Source: Planctomycetota bacterium (GTDB lineage: Bacteria > Planctomycetota > JACQVV01). Taken from it: a DNA stretch of 33,658 bases. Numbering within the stretch: the first letter of the stretch is position 1; every line of letters begins with the position of its first letter. The notes under the pieces were generated by a model that searched no databases, was not told the origin of the DNA, and saw only the letters and a program-made list of their open reading frames with translations. Positions 23,476 to 31,596 of the stretch are shown one piece after another. The stretch covers positions 1 to 33,658 of the forward strand of contig JACQVV010000602.1 of assembly GCA_016209595.1 (NCBI GenBank). Reading direction: 5' to 3'. The position numbers and the translations under genes are program-made.

Positions 23476-23970
23476 CGGGGATGTGGGGCCCCGTTCACCG
23501 AAGACGCGCTCCACGTCTTCGCCGTAGCGCAGGACCCGGTCCACTCCCGCCATGGCCTCGTCCGGGATAGGGGCGTAGAGACCCTCGCTCTCCACGAACA
23601 CGGCGCCCGTCTCGTCCACGATGCGGCCGTGGGCCCGCCAGAGGCGCCGTCTCGGCGTATCGGCCGCCCACGCCTCGATCCGGTAGATTCCGCCCACTTC
23701 CACCGGCTTGCGATAGGCGATCTCGATCTTCACCGTGACGCACATCCACCGCTCCTCGCAGGCGAGGACCCAGCCCATCGCCTCGTCAAGGACCGTGGCG
23801 AGGATCCCGCCGTGGACCCTTCCGGGGAATCCCTGCTGCCGGGGGCCCGCCGGGAGCTCGGCGACAACCTTCCCGCCCTCGCGGCGGAAGCGCCGCTCGA
23901 GCCCGGCCGGATTCCCCTGGCCGCAGCAGAAACAACCGTCGTAGGTGGGGAGGTAGCGAATCGGGTCCAA
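23470..23970 (-). CDS. PaaI-family (hotdog-fold) acyl-CoA thioesterase
   Basis: A roughly 166-aa hotdog protein of the 4HBT/PaaI group. It has the characteristic LPTYDGCFCCGQGNPAGL start, GRVHGGILATVLDEAMGW (the HGG plus Asp/Glu-bearing active-site helix) and VTVKIEIAYRKPVEVGG strand. These enzymes hydrolyse acyl-CoA; the substrate is unknown. The C-terminal 40 residues extend beyond the core fold. Start choice: the open frame goes back to GTG 23997, but a perfect TATAAT at 23985-23980 lies inside that extension, and TTG 23970, 9 nt downstream of the box, gives a normal family N-terminus and would be leaderless. The stop codon (23472-23470) abuts the stop of the zinc-knuckle gene on the other strand. 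Confidence 0.8.
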   Translation of the reverse strand: MDPIRYLPTYDGCFCCGQGNPAGLERRFRREGGKVVAELPAGPRQQGFPGRVHGGILATVLDEAMGWVLACEERWMCVTVKIEIAYRKPVEVGGIYRIEAWAADTPRRRLWRAHGRIVDETGAVFVESEGLYAPIPDEAMAGVDRVLRYGEDVERVFGERGPTSPS

Positions 23971-23979
23971 CGCGGGAGC

Positions 23980-23985
23980 ATTATA
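23980..23985 (-). promoter_or_regulatory. consensus -10 box of the thioesterase gene
   Basis: TATAAT on the minus strand, 9 nt before the proposed TTG start at 23970. The -35 region falls in a short direct repeat (two 13-bp units ACGGTCACGGTCC, about 23992-24018) with no good match to TTGACA. Confidence 0.5.
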
Positions 23986-24145
23986 AGACACGGTCACGGT
24001 CCACGGTCACGGTCCACGGTTCTGAACGGGGCGGCGCACCGCGCAACGCGGGGGATGCGAAGCGCCAGTTGCCGTGCCCGGGCATCGGATCGGACCGCGT
24101 TTCGCCTCGAAACGTGGACCGTTTCCGCGTGTAGCTCCGGGGCCT

Positions 24146-24162
24146 GTCACGCCCGGCGTGAC
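24146..24162. promoter_or_regulatory. perfect 7-3-7 inverted repeat, operator-like
   Basis: GTCACGC-CCG-GCGTGAC is a perfect dyad in the 320-bp non-coding stretch 24000-24320 upstream of the hydrolase lipoprotein gene. It could be an operator or a small hairpin. Apart from this and the 13-bp direct repeat near 24000, I see no gene or clear promoter in that stretch. Confidence 0.35.
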
Positions 24163-24320
24163 GGTCGCGTAAGGAGAGGTCCCATCGGATCCTGCGTCGT
24201 GGATGTCTCCGCGCGCGACGGGTACGCGGATTGCTCCATTTCGACTTCCCTCGCGCCTCGGCGCGCGACGATCGCCATCCGAAGACGGGAAGAGGAGGGA
24301 CTGGAGGCGTGAGGTCGAGC

Positions 24321-25226
24321 ATGGCCGCGTGGCGGCACGGAGGGCTCGCGTTGCTCGGGGTCGCCGCGTTACTGGCGGGCTGCGAACTCGTCCAGATCCC
24401 GGTCTCGCTTGTCCCGTTCGCGCCGTCCGACCGTTCCTGGTACGAGAAGAAGGACGACCCCCGTACGCCCGACAACGAGGCCGCGCGGGACCTCGCCCGG
24501 GCCATCGCGCGCGGTGGACTTGCGAGCGAGACCGACGCCTACGCACGCCTGACCGGCGGCGGGTCGTTCGCGATCTTCGTGGGCGGCGCGGGGAGGGAAA
24601 GGCGCGGTTCGAAGAGCGAGTGGATCGACTCTCTCGCACCCGACGTGGTGCAGGCGAAAGGATTCCTCTCGCTCCAGGTCGACTATGCCAACTGGGCCGC
24701 GGGAAACGAGGCGCTGAACTTCCTCACCTACCCGTTCTCGTTCGACGAAGGGGTGGCGAGAACGTACCTCCTCTTCACGAAGGCGGTCTCCGCCGGCGCC
24801 AAGAAGATTCGGATCTACGGCCACTCGAAGGGCGGCGACGTCGTCCAGGAGTCCGCCCGCCGGCTCCTCGCCAGCCCCGAGTTCGAGCCGGCGCTCGAGG
24901 CCGCTTTCGTCTTCGGCATCCCCGTCTGGTCGGGCGCGATCCCCCACGCCGATCCCGCGACCGGCCGCCGCGGCGGCTTCTTCCGCGTCGGGGAGCTCAA
25001 CGAGCGCGACTTCCGGGGAAAGCTCGTGGTCTTCAACAGGGATTCCGACCGGGTCTGCCTCGGGGAGTTCCTGCCGATCGACACCTTTCCCGGCGACGGC
25101 CACGACTACAAGGACGTCCTGGCCGAGCCGCGCTTCCGGAGCCTCCTGGAGGAGACTCGCTTCCACAGGCCAGTGGGCTACGAGGATCGCGCGGCGGGAT
25201 CGACCTGGGACTGGTCGAATCCCTGA
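24321..25226 (+). CDS. alpha/beta-hydrolase (lipase-like) lipoprotein
   Basis: A 301-aa lipoprotein: signal MAAWRHGGLALLGVAALLAGC with lipobox LLAGC (Cys21). The mature part has KKIRIYGHSKGGDVVQESAR, a nucleophile elbow of the form G-H-S-x-G-G with the serine as likely nucleophile, preceded by a strand-helix region (FLSLQVDYANWAAGNEALNF) typical of class 3-type lipases. Asp and His of the triad are likely in FNRDSDRVCLGEFLP and FPGDGHDYKDVL. The substrate is unknown; it may act on lipids or esters in the periplasm. ATG 24321 has GAGG 6 nt upstream. Its stop faces that of the PHP lipoprotein gene. Confidence 0.75.
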   Translation: MAAWRHGGLALLGVAALLAGCELVQIPVSLVPFAPSDRSWYEKKDDPRTPDNEAARDLARAIARGGLASETDAYARLTGGGSFAIFVGGAGRERRGSKSEWIDSLAPDVVQAKGFLSLQVDYANWAAGNEALNFLTYPFSFDEGVARTYLLFTKAVSAGAKKIRIYGHSKGGDVVQESARRLLASPEFEPALEAAFVFGIPVWSGAIPHADPATGRRGGFFRVGELNERDFRGKLVVFNRDSDRVCLGEFLPIDTFPGDGHDYKDVLAEPRFRSLLEETRFHRPVGYEDRAAGSTWDWSNP

Positions 25227-25292
25227 GAGAGACATCGAGATCGAACGCGACCGGAACGCGCCGCAGATCGCGGCGACTTTCCAGTCAGGCCG

Positions 25293-26408
25293 CTACCGCT
25301 CGATCCAGATCGGCGCGCTCAGGAGCTCGTCGCCGTCGGCCTGAGTGATCCGGGCGAAGTAGTACCCGGAGCCGGTCGGGTTCACCGTCCAGTCGCGCGT
25401 GAGACGGCCAGGCGAGCGGACCGTCAAGACCTCGATCGGCTTGCCGCCCTTCGCGAAGAGCTCGACCTTGACGAATGCTTCGCCGGGATCGGGGTCGAAG
25501 GCCTCGACACGAAGAGGGACGGCGCCTGCGCGCTTGAGAACCGACCCCATCCAGTACCGGCCCTCGGCCATGAGGCGAATCGTGGCGTTTCCATCGGTGG
25601 TCGAGAAGGTCCGCATTTCGCGCAGGGCCTTGAGAACGGCCACGAGGGAGAGGCCCTCGGCCCACACCCCCGCGCGGCTGGAGTTCGCGGTTCCCCAGTC
25701 GGCGTGGTGGTTGTCCTGGTTGGAGACGGGAGAGACGTGCCAGCCGGCCTCCAGGGCCTTGATGTAGCCCTTCTCGGCCGCGTAGTCGCCCTTGCCGGCT
25801 TCGAAGAGCGTCATCCGCGCGTCCACGTAGGCGTCGTACTTGTAGTCGTCCCAGTGGTTGGTCTCCAGGGGCGGCTTCCTGTAGCTCGGATGATTGAACT
25901 GACCGAAAGCCCCGTCGGGAAGGGCGAGGAGGTGGCAGTAAAAGCCCGCGAGGTCGCTCGCCTCGAGCTTGGGCATCGTACGCGGGGTGCCGAAGACATT
26001 GATGTGGTTGTAGAGTCTGCCGTTCGCCCGGTCGAATCCGTGGCTCCACTCGAAGCCGGCGAGCGCCACGAACCGGCCCGGCCGCGATTCGGCGAGGGCC
26101 TGGCGGATCGTATCGGCGAGAGCCTCGTCCGAGACGAACTCGTGGTGGTCGGTGACCGCGAGGAAATCGAGGCCGGCGACGTCGCGGGCGTACGCGAACG
26201 CGCTCCGGGGGTCGGCCGCCCCGTCCGAGTAGCCCGTATGGGCGTGCAGGTTCCCGAAGTAGGCCCGGAAGTTCCCCGCATATGCGGCGCCCTGGAACAC
26301 GACCTTCCTGTGCTGGCAGGGGCCAGGGACGCCAATCGGGTCCTTGCAGGAAACGACCCCGGCGGCGGCAAGGACCGCGGTCGCGGCGACGAGGACGGTC
26401 TTCTTCAT
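25293..26408 (-). CDS. PHP-domain lipoprotein (CehA/McbA-type)
   Basis: A 371-aa lipoprotein with signal MKKTVLVAATAVLAAAGVVSC (Cys21). The PHP metal-hydrolase motifs are clear: YFGNLHAHTGYSDGAADP (H-x-H motif I), VAGLDFLAVTDHHEF (motif II), FEWSHGF, GQFNHPSY, and VSNQDNHH (late His pair). The 'Y-x-G-N-L-H-x-H-T' start is that of the CehA/McbA group of exported PHP proteins, some of which hydrolyse carbamate esters; the present substrate is unknown. The C-terminal 100 residues form a beta-sandwich-like tail (VKVELFAKGGKPIEVLTV, SGYYFARITQADG). A promoter with a 17-bp spacer lies about 50 nt upstream of the start. Confidence 0.88.
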   Translation of the reverse strand: MKKTVLVAATAVLAAAGVVSCKDPIGVPGPCQHRKVVFQGAAYAGNFRAYFGNLHAHTGYSDGAADPRSAFAYARDVAGLDFLAVTDHHEFVSDEALADTIRQALAESRPGRFVALAGFEWSHGFDRANGRLYNHINVFGTPRTMPKLEASDLAGFYCHLLALPDGAFGQFNHPSYRKPPLETNHWDDYKYDAYVDARMTLFEAGKGDYAAEKGYIKALEAGWHVSPVSNQDNHHADWGTANSSRAGVWAEGLSLVAVLKALREMRTFSTTDGNATIRLMAEGRYWMGSVLKRAGAVPLRVEAFDPDPGEAFVKVELFAKGGKPIEVLTVRSPGRLTRDWTVNPTGSGYYFARITQADGDELLSAPIWIER

Positions 26409-26455
26409 CGGGGCACCCCGGGAGGGCTCGTGACGCGGTGCGCTAAAGGGGCGCG

Positions 26456-26484
26456 TTTGTATCAGAACCGCGTCTACGGGGCAA
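26456..26484 (-). promoter_or_regulatory. promoter of the PHP lipoprotein gene
   Basis: On the minus strand TTGCCC (26484-26479), 17 bp, TACAAA (26461-26456), giving a leader of about 40 nt before ATG 26408. Confidence 0.5.
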
Positions 26485-26497
26485 GCCCAAAAACGGC

Positions 26498-26572
26498 CTA
26501 GAACGGTCCTTCGTAGTACCAGATGCCGTCCTCATAGACCCAGCGCCACGTGATCCTCGCCTCGTTCGCGCC
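26498..26572 (-). pseudogene. C-terminal coding-like fragment, minus strand
   Basis: Twenty-four codons ending in TAG (26500-26498) read GANEARITWRWVYEDGIWYYEGPF. The density of Trp/Tyr and the codon choice look like a genuine protein C-terminus. Further upstream the same frame loses coding character and has no start. I regard it as the tail of a gene truncated near 26572. Confidence 0.3.
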
Positions 26573-26583
26573 AGGGGCGGTCC

Positions 26584-26790
26584 GCGATCGAAAAGCAGGT
26601 CCGGACCGCGTTCGACCATTCGAGCTTCGACATCCCGGAGGACGCAACCCGACTAGCCGCGTTCGTCTCCCGCCTCCGCGATCGCTTCGCTTCCCTGCCT
26701 CCCCTTCAGAAACACCAGGAGATCCTCAACCTCCTCCTTCTCCAGCCGCACGTGCGCCGCAAGCCGGAGGGCCGCCGCCGTGGCCAGCCG
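26584..26790 (+). pseudogene. coding-like fragment, plus strand, start missing
   Basis: A frame with typical high-GC codon use reads AIEKQVRTAFDHSSFDIPED and ATRLAAFVSRLRDRFASLPP, then LQKHQEILNLLLLQPHVRRK, an amphipathic helical protein fragment. It has no start codon before the stop at 26553 and dissolves into Arg/Pro-rich noise after about 26790. It joins end to end with the minus-strand fragment at about 26575, as expected at an old rearrangement junction. Technically it is in frame with the large ATPase gene downstream, so it could also be a remnant of that gene's former N-terminus. Confidence 0.25.
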
Positions 26791-26907
26791 GTCCTCCGGC
26801 AGCCACGTCCGGGGCGGTGCCCGTGCCCATCATTTTTTCCTACGGGAGAACTTCGATCCCTCCGTCATCGACTCGGTTCGTTTCGGTACGTACTTCCGGG
26901 GCGCCAA

Positions 26908-29900
26908 ATGCAGATAGTCCTCCTCCTCATGTTCGGTCCCACCGCGATCTCCCTCGCGTCTCCCTTCTCCCAGGGGCGCGGGGTTGCAGCGGACTGCCTT
27001 TCAGGGGCCACGATCGCCCTGGCCGGGGCCGTGCTCCTCTGTCCACCCGCGCTCGTCCTGGCGCCGGGCGCGCTCGACGTCTCGATCGCGGCACTGGCGG
27101 CGGCCCTCCTCGCCGGATGCGCCGCGTGGCTCAGGGAGCGGGATGTGTCGCCGGCGATACCGGCCAGCGCGGCCATCCTTCTCTCTCTGGTAGCGATCTA
27201 TCATCGTGTCGAGGGTCCTTATCTCTGGATCCTGGGTCTCTCCTCGGCCCTCCTCCTCGCCGAGGAGGGCCGGCGGGTCGGCGAACCCGAAGCGCCGAAG
27301 GCCCTGACAGTCTGGAGCCACGCCTGGTGGGGCATGCTGGGCGGCATCCTCCTGGCGCCGGCCGTCCTCGAGCGCCCGCTCTCCGCTTCCGCCCTGCCGG
27401 TTGCGGCTGGCGGCCTGCTCCTGACGGCGGTGACGCTCGGCCTCCTCCACGACGCTCCGGCCGACCCACGACGGCGTCTTTACTCGACGACATCGTGCCT
27501 CCTCACTACCCTGCTCGCCTCGGGCCTGGGGCTGGCCTCGCGGGCGTTTGACCCCGGAGCACATTCGTTTCCGATCGCGCTCGTGACGGGAGGCGTCCTC
27601 CTCGCCGTGGGCGAGGCCGCACGTCCGGGCCTCCGAGGTCTCCTCTCCGCCAGCCCGGATAGGGGCCCCGCCGGGAATCTCGCCTGCCGGTGGCCTCTCT
27701 TCGCTCTCGCGTTCCGGACGGCGCGCGAACCCGCCGTCGGGAGCCCGTGGCGAGGGTCGCTCCTCCCCCGGCTCCGCGACTTCGGTTCCCGGCCCGCCGT
27801 GAGGATGGCATTCTCCACGTTTGGAGGGCGTTCCGCCGTCGGCCTCGCGGGACTCGCCGCATTTCTGGCGGTCGAGGTTCGGATGTGGAACCTCGCCCTG
27901 GACTGGCTGAGGCGGATCTCCCGCCCGGGTCCCCTGTCGGAGGCCCAGTGCAACGCCCTGGCCCGCGCTCTCTCGAGCATCGAGGATACCTCCTATTTCG
28001 TGGCGCTCGTGGCTGCCTTGACATACAGGAATCCGCCTTTGGCGCGGACAATGAGGGCGACTTTCTGGAGCGCAAAGAATGCAGGCTTTGCCACTCGCGT
28101 TCTCGACTCCTCGACCGACCCCGGCTCCGTCCTGCGGCCACTCTGGCCGCCGTCCGACGTCGGGGCCGGACGCAGAGTCTTCGATCGGGCACGACCAGAA
28201 ACGCTCGCCCGCCTCGTCGTCTCTTCGAACGGCTCGAGGGCGGACGGCTCGGCGGCGAACGGCTTCCTGGACCTTGTCGCGAGCTCGTCCCCGGACACGG
28301 TCGCCGGGACGCTGTGCTCCGTCCCGTCCGGTGACGGCGCCCGTCTCTTCCTGCGCCCGCGGATGTCGCCCGGACGGCGCGAGGTCTTCGCTCGTCTCGT
28401 CGCGAGGGCGCCGGCGACCGCGGCCGAACTCCTGACGGCGGTCTACAGGTCGGCCGGCCCGGAGCGCTTCCAACGAGCGGTCCTCGGGCTCATGGTGCCG
28501 GCGGCCCGCGAGGACTTCTGGCGGCGACTGTGCGAGGAAGCTGTCCTGGCACTTCTGGCTGCGGCCGGGTCTGCGACCCGGGCTACAGTGCTCGAGCTTC
28601 TCCCTCTCGACCAAGCCACGAAGATCTTCCGAAGTTTGCACGCGCCCGAAGCGCGGATGGCGGCTCTCAGCGCGATGGGCAGCGAGCGGGCGGCCGGAAT
28701 CCTCCTCTCCCTCCCCATCCCGGAACGGGTCGAAATCCTGGCGCGGCTTCCGGAGTCCGCGGACGGTCTTTCGCTCTCGTCCGTCGCCGCCCGCATCCCG
28801 GTCGAAACTCTCGCGCAACTCGTGGCGGCCGATCGCGACGGCGAGATCCCCTGGGGCACGATCCTCGAGCTCCTGTCGTGGCCCCCGCGGGCGATCGAAC
28901 GGGTCGCCCGGTCCCTCGACCCGGAGCGGGCCCTGCGGCTCCTCGCCCGCTGTCCCTCGTCGGGCGTCCTGGAGCGCGCCCTTTGCGCGGTCGAGGGCCC
29001 GACCGCTCGCAACGAGCTCGATCGGCTACCGGAGCTCGCGGTGGGGATCCTCCGGCGGCTCTCCCCCGAGGCCCGGCTCGCGGCCCTCGATCGGTGGCGG
29101 CCTGGCGACCCTGTCGTCACCGCCCTTCCCAGCGGGGACCTGGCCGCGGCGCTCGGGGCCATCCAGGAAAAGGCGGGCAAGAACTGGTCGCCCTGGATCG
29201 AGGGTCTGGGGCCAGAGGCGAGAGCGCGCGTTCTCCTGGCGCTCCCGACCTGTCTCGAGCCCCAGGGTCGCCTGGCGCGCCTCCGGATCCGGTGGCGCGA
29301 GACCGAACTCCCGGCATGCCCCGACCGCGTGTTCGCCGACGCGGGGACCCCCCATGCCCTCGCCCTCCTCCTTTATCAGGGCAAGACGTCGAGTCTCCGG
29401 GAACGCCTTGAAGAGGTCGTCCTGAGGTTCCCGCCCGTCGAGGTCGACGCGGGCGAGGGTGAGATGACGATCGAGGAGGCGAGGGGCGCCGTCGCCCTCC
29501 GCTTCGAGCGCGTCGATTTGCCTCCCGCCCCCTCCCTCGCCGATCTCTTCGCCGCGGACCGTTTCGACCGGACGTACGCGGAGGCCCTCCGCGCGGTAGA
29601 CGGACCGCTCTACGAGGCCGTGGAGCGGTGGCTCGCAGAGGACCGGACCCTCGAGCCTCGCCTTCCCTTCCTCCTGGGCGCCGGGCGGAGGGCGTTCCAC
29701 GCTCCCGGAGGACGCGACCCGGCGGGGGTCATCGAATGGCTCGCAACGCTGCGAGACGTCCAGCGTCAGGATCCCTGGCTCGCCGCGTTGCTCTGCGACG
29801 ACCTCGTCCCTCGCCTCGGGGGTATCGCCTCCTGGCCCGAGCTCGCCGGCGCCTCTCTGGCCCTGGCCGAGCTCGCGCGGAGGGCCGCGGACCTCATGGG

Positions 29901-31596
29901 ACGGGAGGCGGCCGTCGAGGCCATCGGGGGCCTTCTGCCGATCCTCCTCGACACGGCCCGCACGGCGAGCGACGTGGAGCAGATCTGCGAGCGCGCCGGG
30001 CGCCTCCTCGTCGGCGGGGACGGATCGGCGGCGGCGCAGCTCCTCCTGGAAGGGCACGAGCCCTGGGCGCTCGCGGCCTCGCTCGACCACGTCCGGGGGG
30101 GCTCCCGCGCCGTCCGGGTGGCTCTCGCTGCGTATCTCGTCCTGGAGCGCGAGGATCCCCTCGTGGCGAGGCGCGTCCGGGCGAGCGAGGAGAACATCCA
30201 CCCTGATCCTTACGCCCGGATAGAACCGCCACCGTGGGGACGTCGAATCATCGTGTCCGCATCCGGCGACGAGATCGGAAACCTCCATCACGTCTGCCGG
30301 GAACTCCTCGAGGCGTGTCCCGAGATGACCTATCGCCTGTGCCTCGAGACCCTCCTCGCCGGCGAGACCCTCCTCCTCATCGGCCCTCCCTCTAGCGGCA
30401 AGACCACCCGGGCGAGCCTCGCCGTCCAGGGCCTGCTGCTCCTGGACGACGCGGAGATGACGCGGGCGCTCCTCCACTGCCACAATGAACTCTCACGGAG
30501 CGACGTCGCCGTCCTCTTCGATCTCGCTGCGCTCGTCGGCGGCCGCGAGGTCGTCCGCGCACGGCCGCTCCCGCGGGCGCCGGCCGCGATCGTCGATGAC
30601 CTCCATCGCGCCAGTGCCGACGCCATCACCGTCTTCGCGAGTTTCTTGGAACGGCGCGTCTTCCAGCTGGCGGGCCGTCAAGTTCGGGCGCGCACCGACG
30701 GCGTCGTCATCACCATGAACCTCCATCACGGGATGTCCTTCGACCTTCCGCCGGACGTGCTCGCCCGAATCGATCTGGCCCAGATCCACGTCCCGGAGAG
30801 CCTCGCCGGATTCGATCCGTCCACCGCCGGGCCGTTCCGCGAGATGGTGGAAGACTGCAAGATCGAGGAGGACGTTGATCGTCCGCTGCGTCCCGAGGTC
30901 GCGGCCCGCCTGCAGGCGATCGCGCGACTGAGACGCCAGCTCGAGGGCCTCCCTATCTCCAGCGAGGCTTTCCGGGGCGTCTCTATCTTCGTGGCGATGC
31001 TTGGCACCTGCCTGCACGCCGGCGCCGAGAACTCGGACCGGAACAAGGCCCACGCATACGCCGAGCCTCGGCTCGAGCAGCTCTGCCAGAGCTGCCCCCT
31101 CGTCATGCCGGCGCGACCGGGCGCCGCCGCGGACCACGGGCAAGTATGCAGCGCCATCACCACGTCGCCGGGATTCCGAGGGGTCCACGCCCTCTTCCGG
31201 AGCGCACGGATCCGGGCGTTCACCGAGTCGCCGGATGGCCATCCTTCCGAGGTGACCCTCGAGCACGTGGAACCCCTCGTCCCTCACGTCTACCTTCACC
31301 GCCTGCAACCCACCCGCTACCTCGCGCAGCCGGGGACCGACAGCGTGAATCTGGACCGCCTCGGCTTCGTCCGGCGTCTCTGGCAGCGGGCGCAGGCGCA
31401 CTACCACGCCTACGCCGAGGTCTTTGACCGCTACTTCGACCTCGTGGCCGAGGCGCGGCAGTCGAGCGGTCCCGGGAAGAGACCCTCCCTCGCCCGGGAA
31501 GCGCGGGAGATCGGGGAGAAGCTCAGCGGGCTCGAATCCGTCCTGAAATTCCCCATGCTTCACGAGCTGCGGCGGATCGAGAGGGAGGCCCCGTGA
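26908..31596 (+). CDS. membrane-anchored helical-repeat protein with C-terminal MoxR-type AAA+ ATPase
   Basis: A 1562-aa protein with three parts. Residues 1 to about 290 have about eight hydrophobic segments (GATIALAGAVLLCPPALVLA, VSIAALAAALLAGCAAWL, MLGGILLAPAVLERP, ALPVAAGGLLLTAVTLGLLH and others), a polytopic membrane region. Residues about 300-1100 are soluble, Leu/Ala/Arg-rich and apparently repeat-helical (for example EARMAALSAMGSERAAGILL). The C-terminal AAA+ domain has Walker A IGPPSSGKTT (about 1159), Walker B AIVDDLHRA (1230-1231, Asp in place of the usual catalytic Glu) and sensor 1 GVVITMN (Asn1271), the MoxR/CbbQ/RavA pattern. Its stop overlaps the GTG of the VWA gene as GTGA, so the two are coupled. 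ATG 26908 starts the first membrane segment; the ribosome binding site is weak. The expected role is ATP-driven remodelling together with the VWA partner. Confidence 0.8.
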   Translation: MQIVLLLMFGPTAISLASPFSQGRGVAADCLSGATIALAGAVLLCPPALVLAPGALDVSIAALAAALLAGCAAWLRERDVSPAIPASAAILLSLVAIYHRVEGPYLWILGLSSALLLAEEGRRVGEPEAPKALTVWSHAWWGMLGGILLAPAVLERPLSASALPVAAGGLLLTAVTLGLLHDAPADPRRRLYSTTSCLLTTLLASGLGLASRAFDPGAHSFPIALVTGGVLLAVGEAARPGLRGLLSASPDRGPAGNLACRWPLFALAFRTAREPAVGSPWRGSLLPRLRDFGSRPAVRMAFSTFGGRSAVGLAGLAAFLAVEVRMWNLALDWLRRISRPGPLSEAQCNALARALSSIEDTSYFVALVAALTYRNPPLARTMRATFWSAKNAGFATRVLDSSTDPGSVLRPLWPPSDVGAGRRVFDRARPETLARLVVSSNGSRADGSAANGFLDLVASSSPDTVAGTLCSVPSGDGARLFLRPRMSPGRREVFARLVARAPATAAELLTAVYRSAGPERFQRAVLGLMVPAAREDFWRRLCEEAVLALLAAAGSATRATVLELLPLDQATKIFRSLHAPEARMAALSAMGSERAAGILLSLPIPERVEILARLPESADGLSLSSVAARIPVETLAQLVAADRDGEIPWGTILELLSWPPRAIERVARSLDPERALRLLARCPSSGVLERALCAVEGPTARNELDRLPELAVGILRRLSPEARLAALDRWRPGDPVVTALPSGDLAAALGAIQEKAGKNWSPWIEGLGPEARARVLLALPTCLEPQGRLARLRIRWRETELPACPDRVFADAGTPHALALLLYQGKTSSLRERLEEVVLRFPPVEVDAGEGEMTIEEARGAVALRFERVDLPPAPSLADLFAADRFDRTYAEALRAVDGPLYEAVERWLAEDRTLEPRLPFLLGAGRRAFHAPGGRDPAGVIEWLATLRDVQRQDPWLAALLCDDLVPRLGGIASWPELAGASLALAELARRAADLMGREAAVEAIGGLLPILLDTARTASDVEQICERAGRLLVGGDGSAAAQLLLEGHEPWALAASLDHVRGGSRAVRVALAAYLVLEREDPLVARRVRASEENIHPDPYARIEPPPWGRRIIVSASGDEIGNLHHVCRELLEACPEMTYRLCLETLLAGETLLLIGPPSSGKTTRASLAVQGLLLLDDAEMTRALLHCHNELSRSDVAVLFDLAALVGGREVVRARPLPRAPAAIVDDLHRASADAITVFASFLERRVFQLAGRQVRARTDGVVITMNLHHGMSFDLPPDVLARIDLAQIHVPESLAGFDPSTAGPFREMVEDCKIEEDVDRPLRPEVAARLQAIARLRRQLEGLPISSEAFRGVSIFVAMLGTCLHAGAENSDRNKAHAYAEPRLEQLCQSCPLVMPARPGAAADHGQVCSAITTSPGFRGVHALFRSARIRAFTESPDGHPSEVTLEHVEPLVPHVYLHRLQPTRYLAQPGTDSVNLDRLGFVRRLWQRAQAHYHAYAEVFDRYFDLVAEARQSSGPGKRPSLAREAREIGEKLSGLESVLKFPMLHELRRIEREAP

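Noticed and set aside
23992..24018. Short 13-bp direct repeat upstream of the thioesterase gene
   Set aside because: Only two units; could affect the -35 region but gives no clear regulatory signature on its own.
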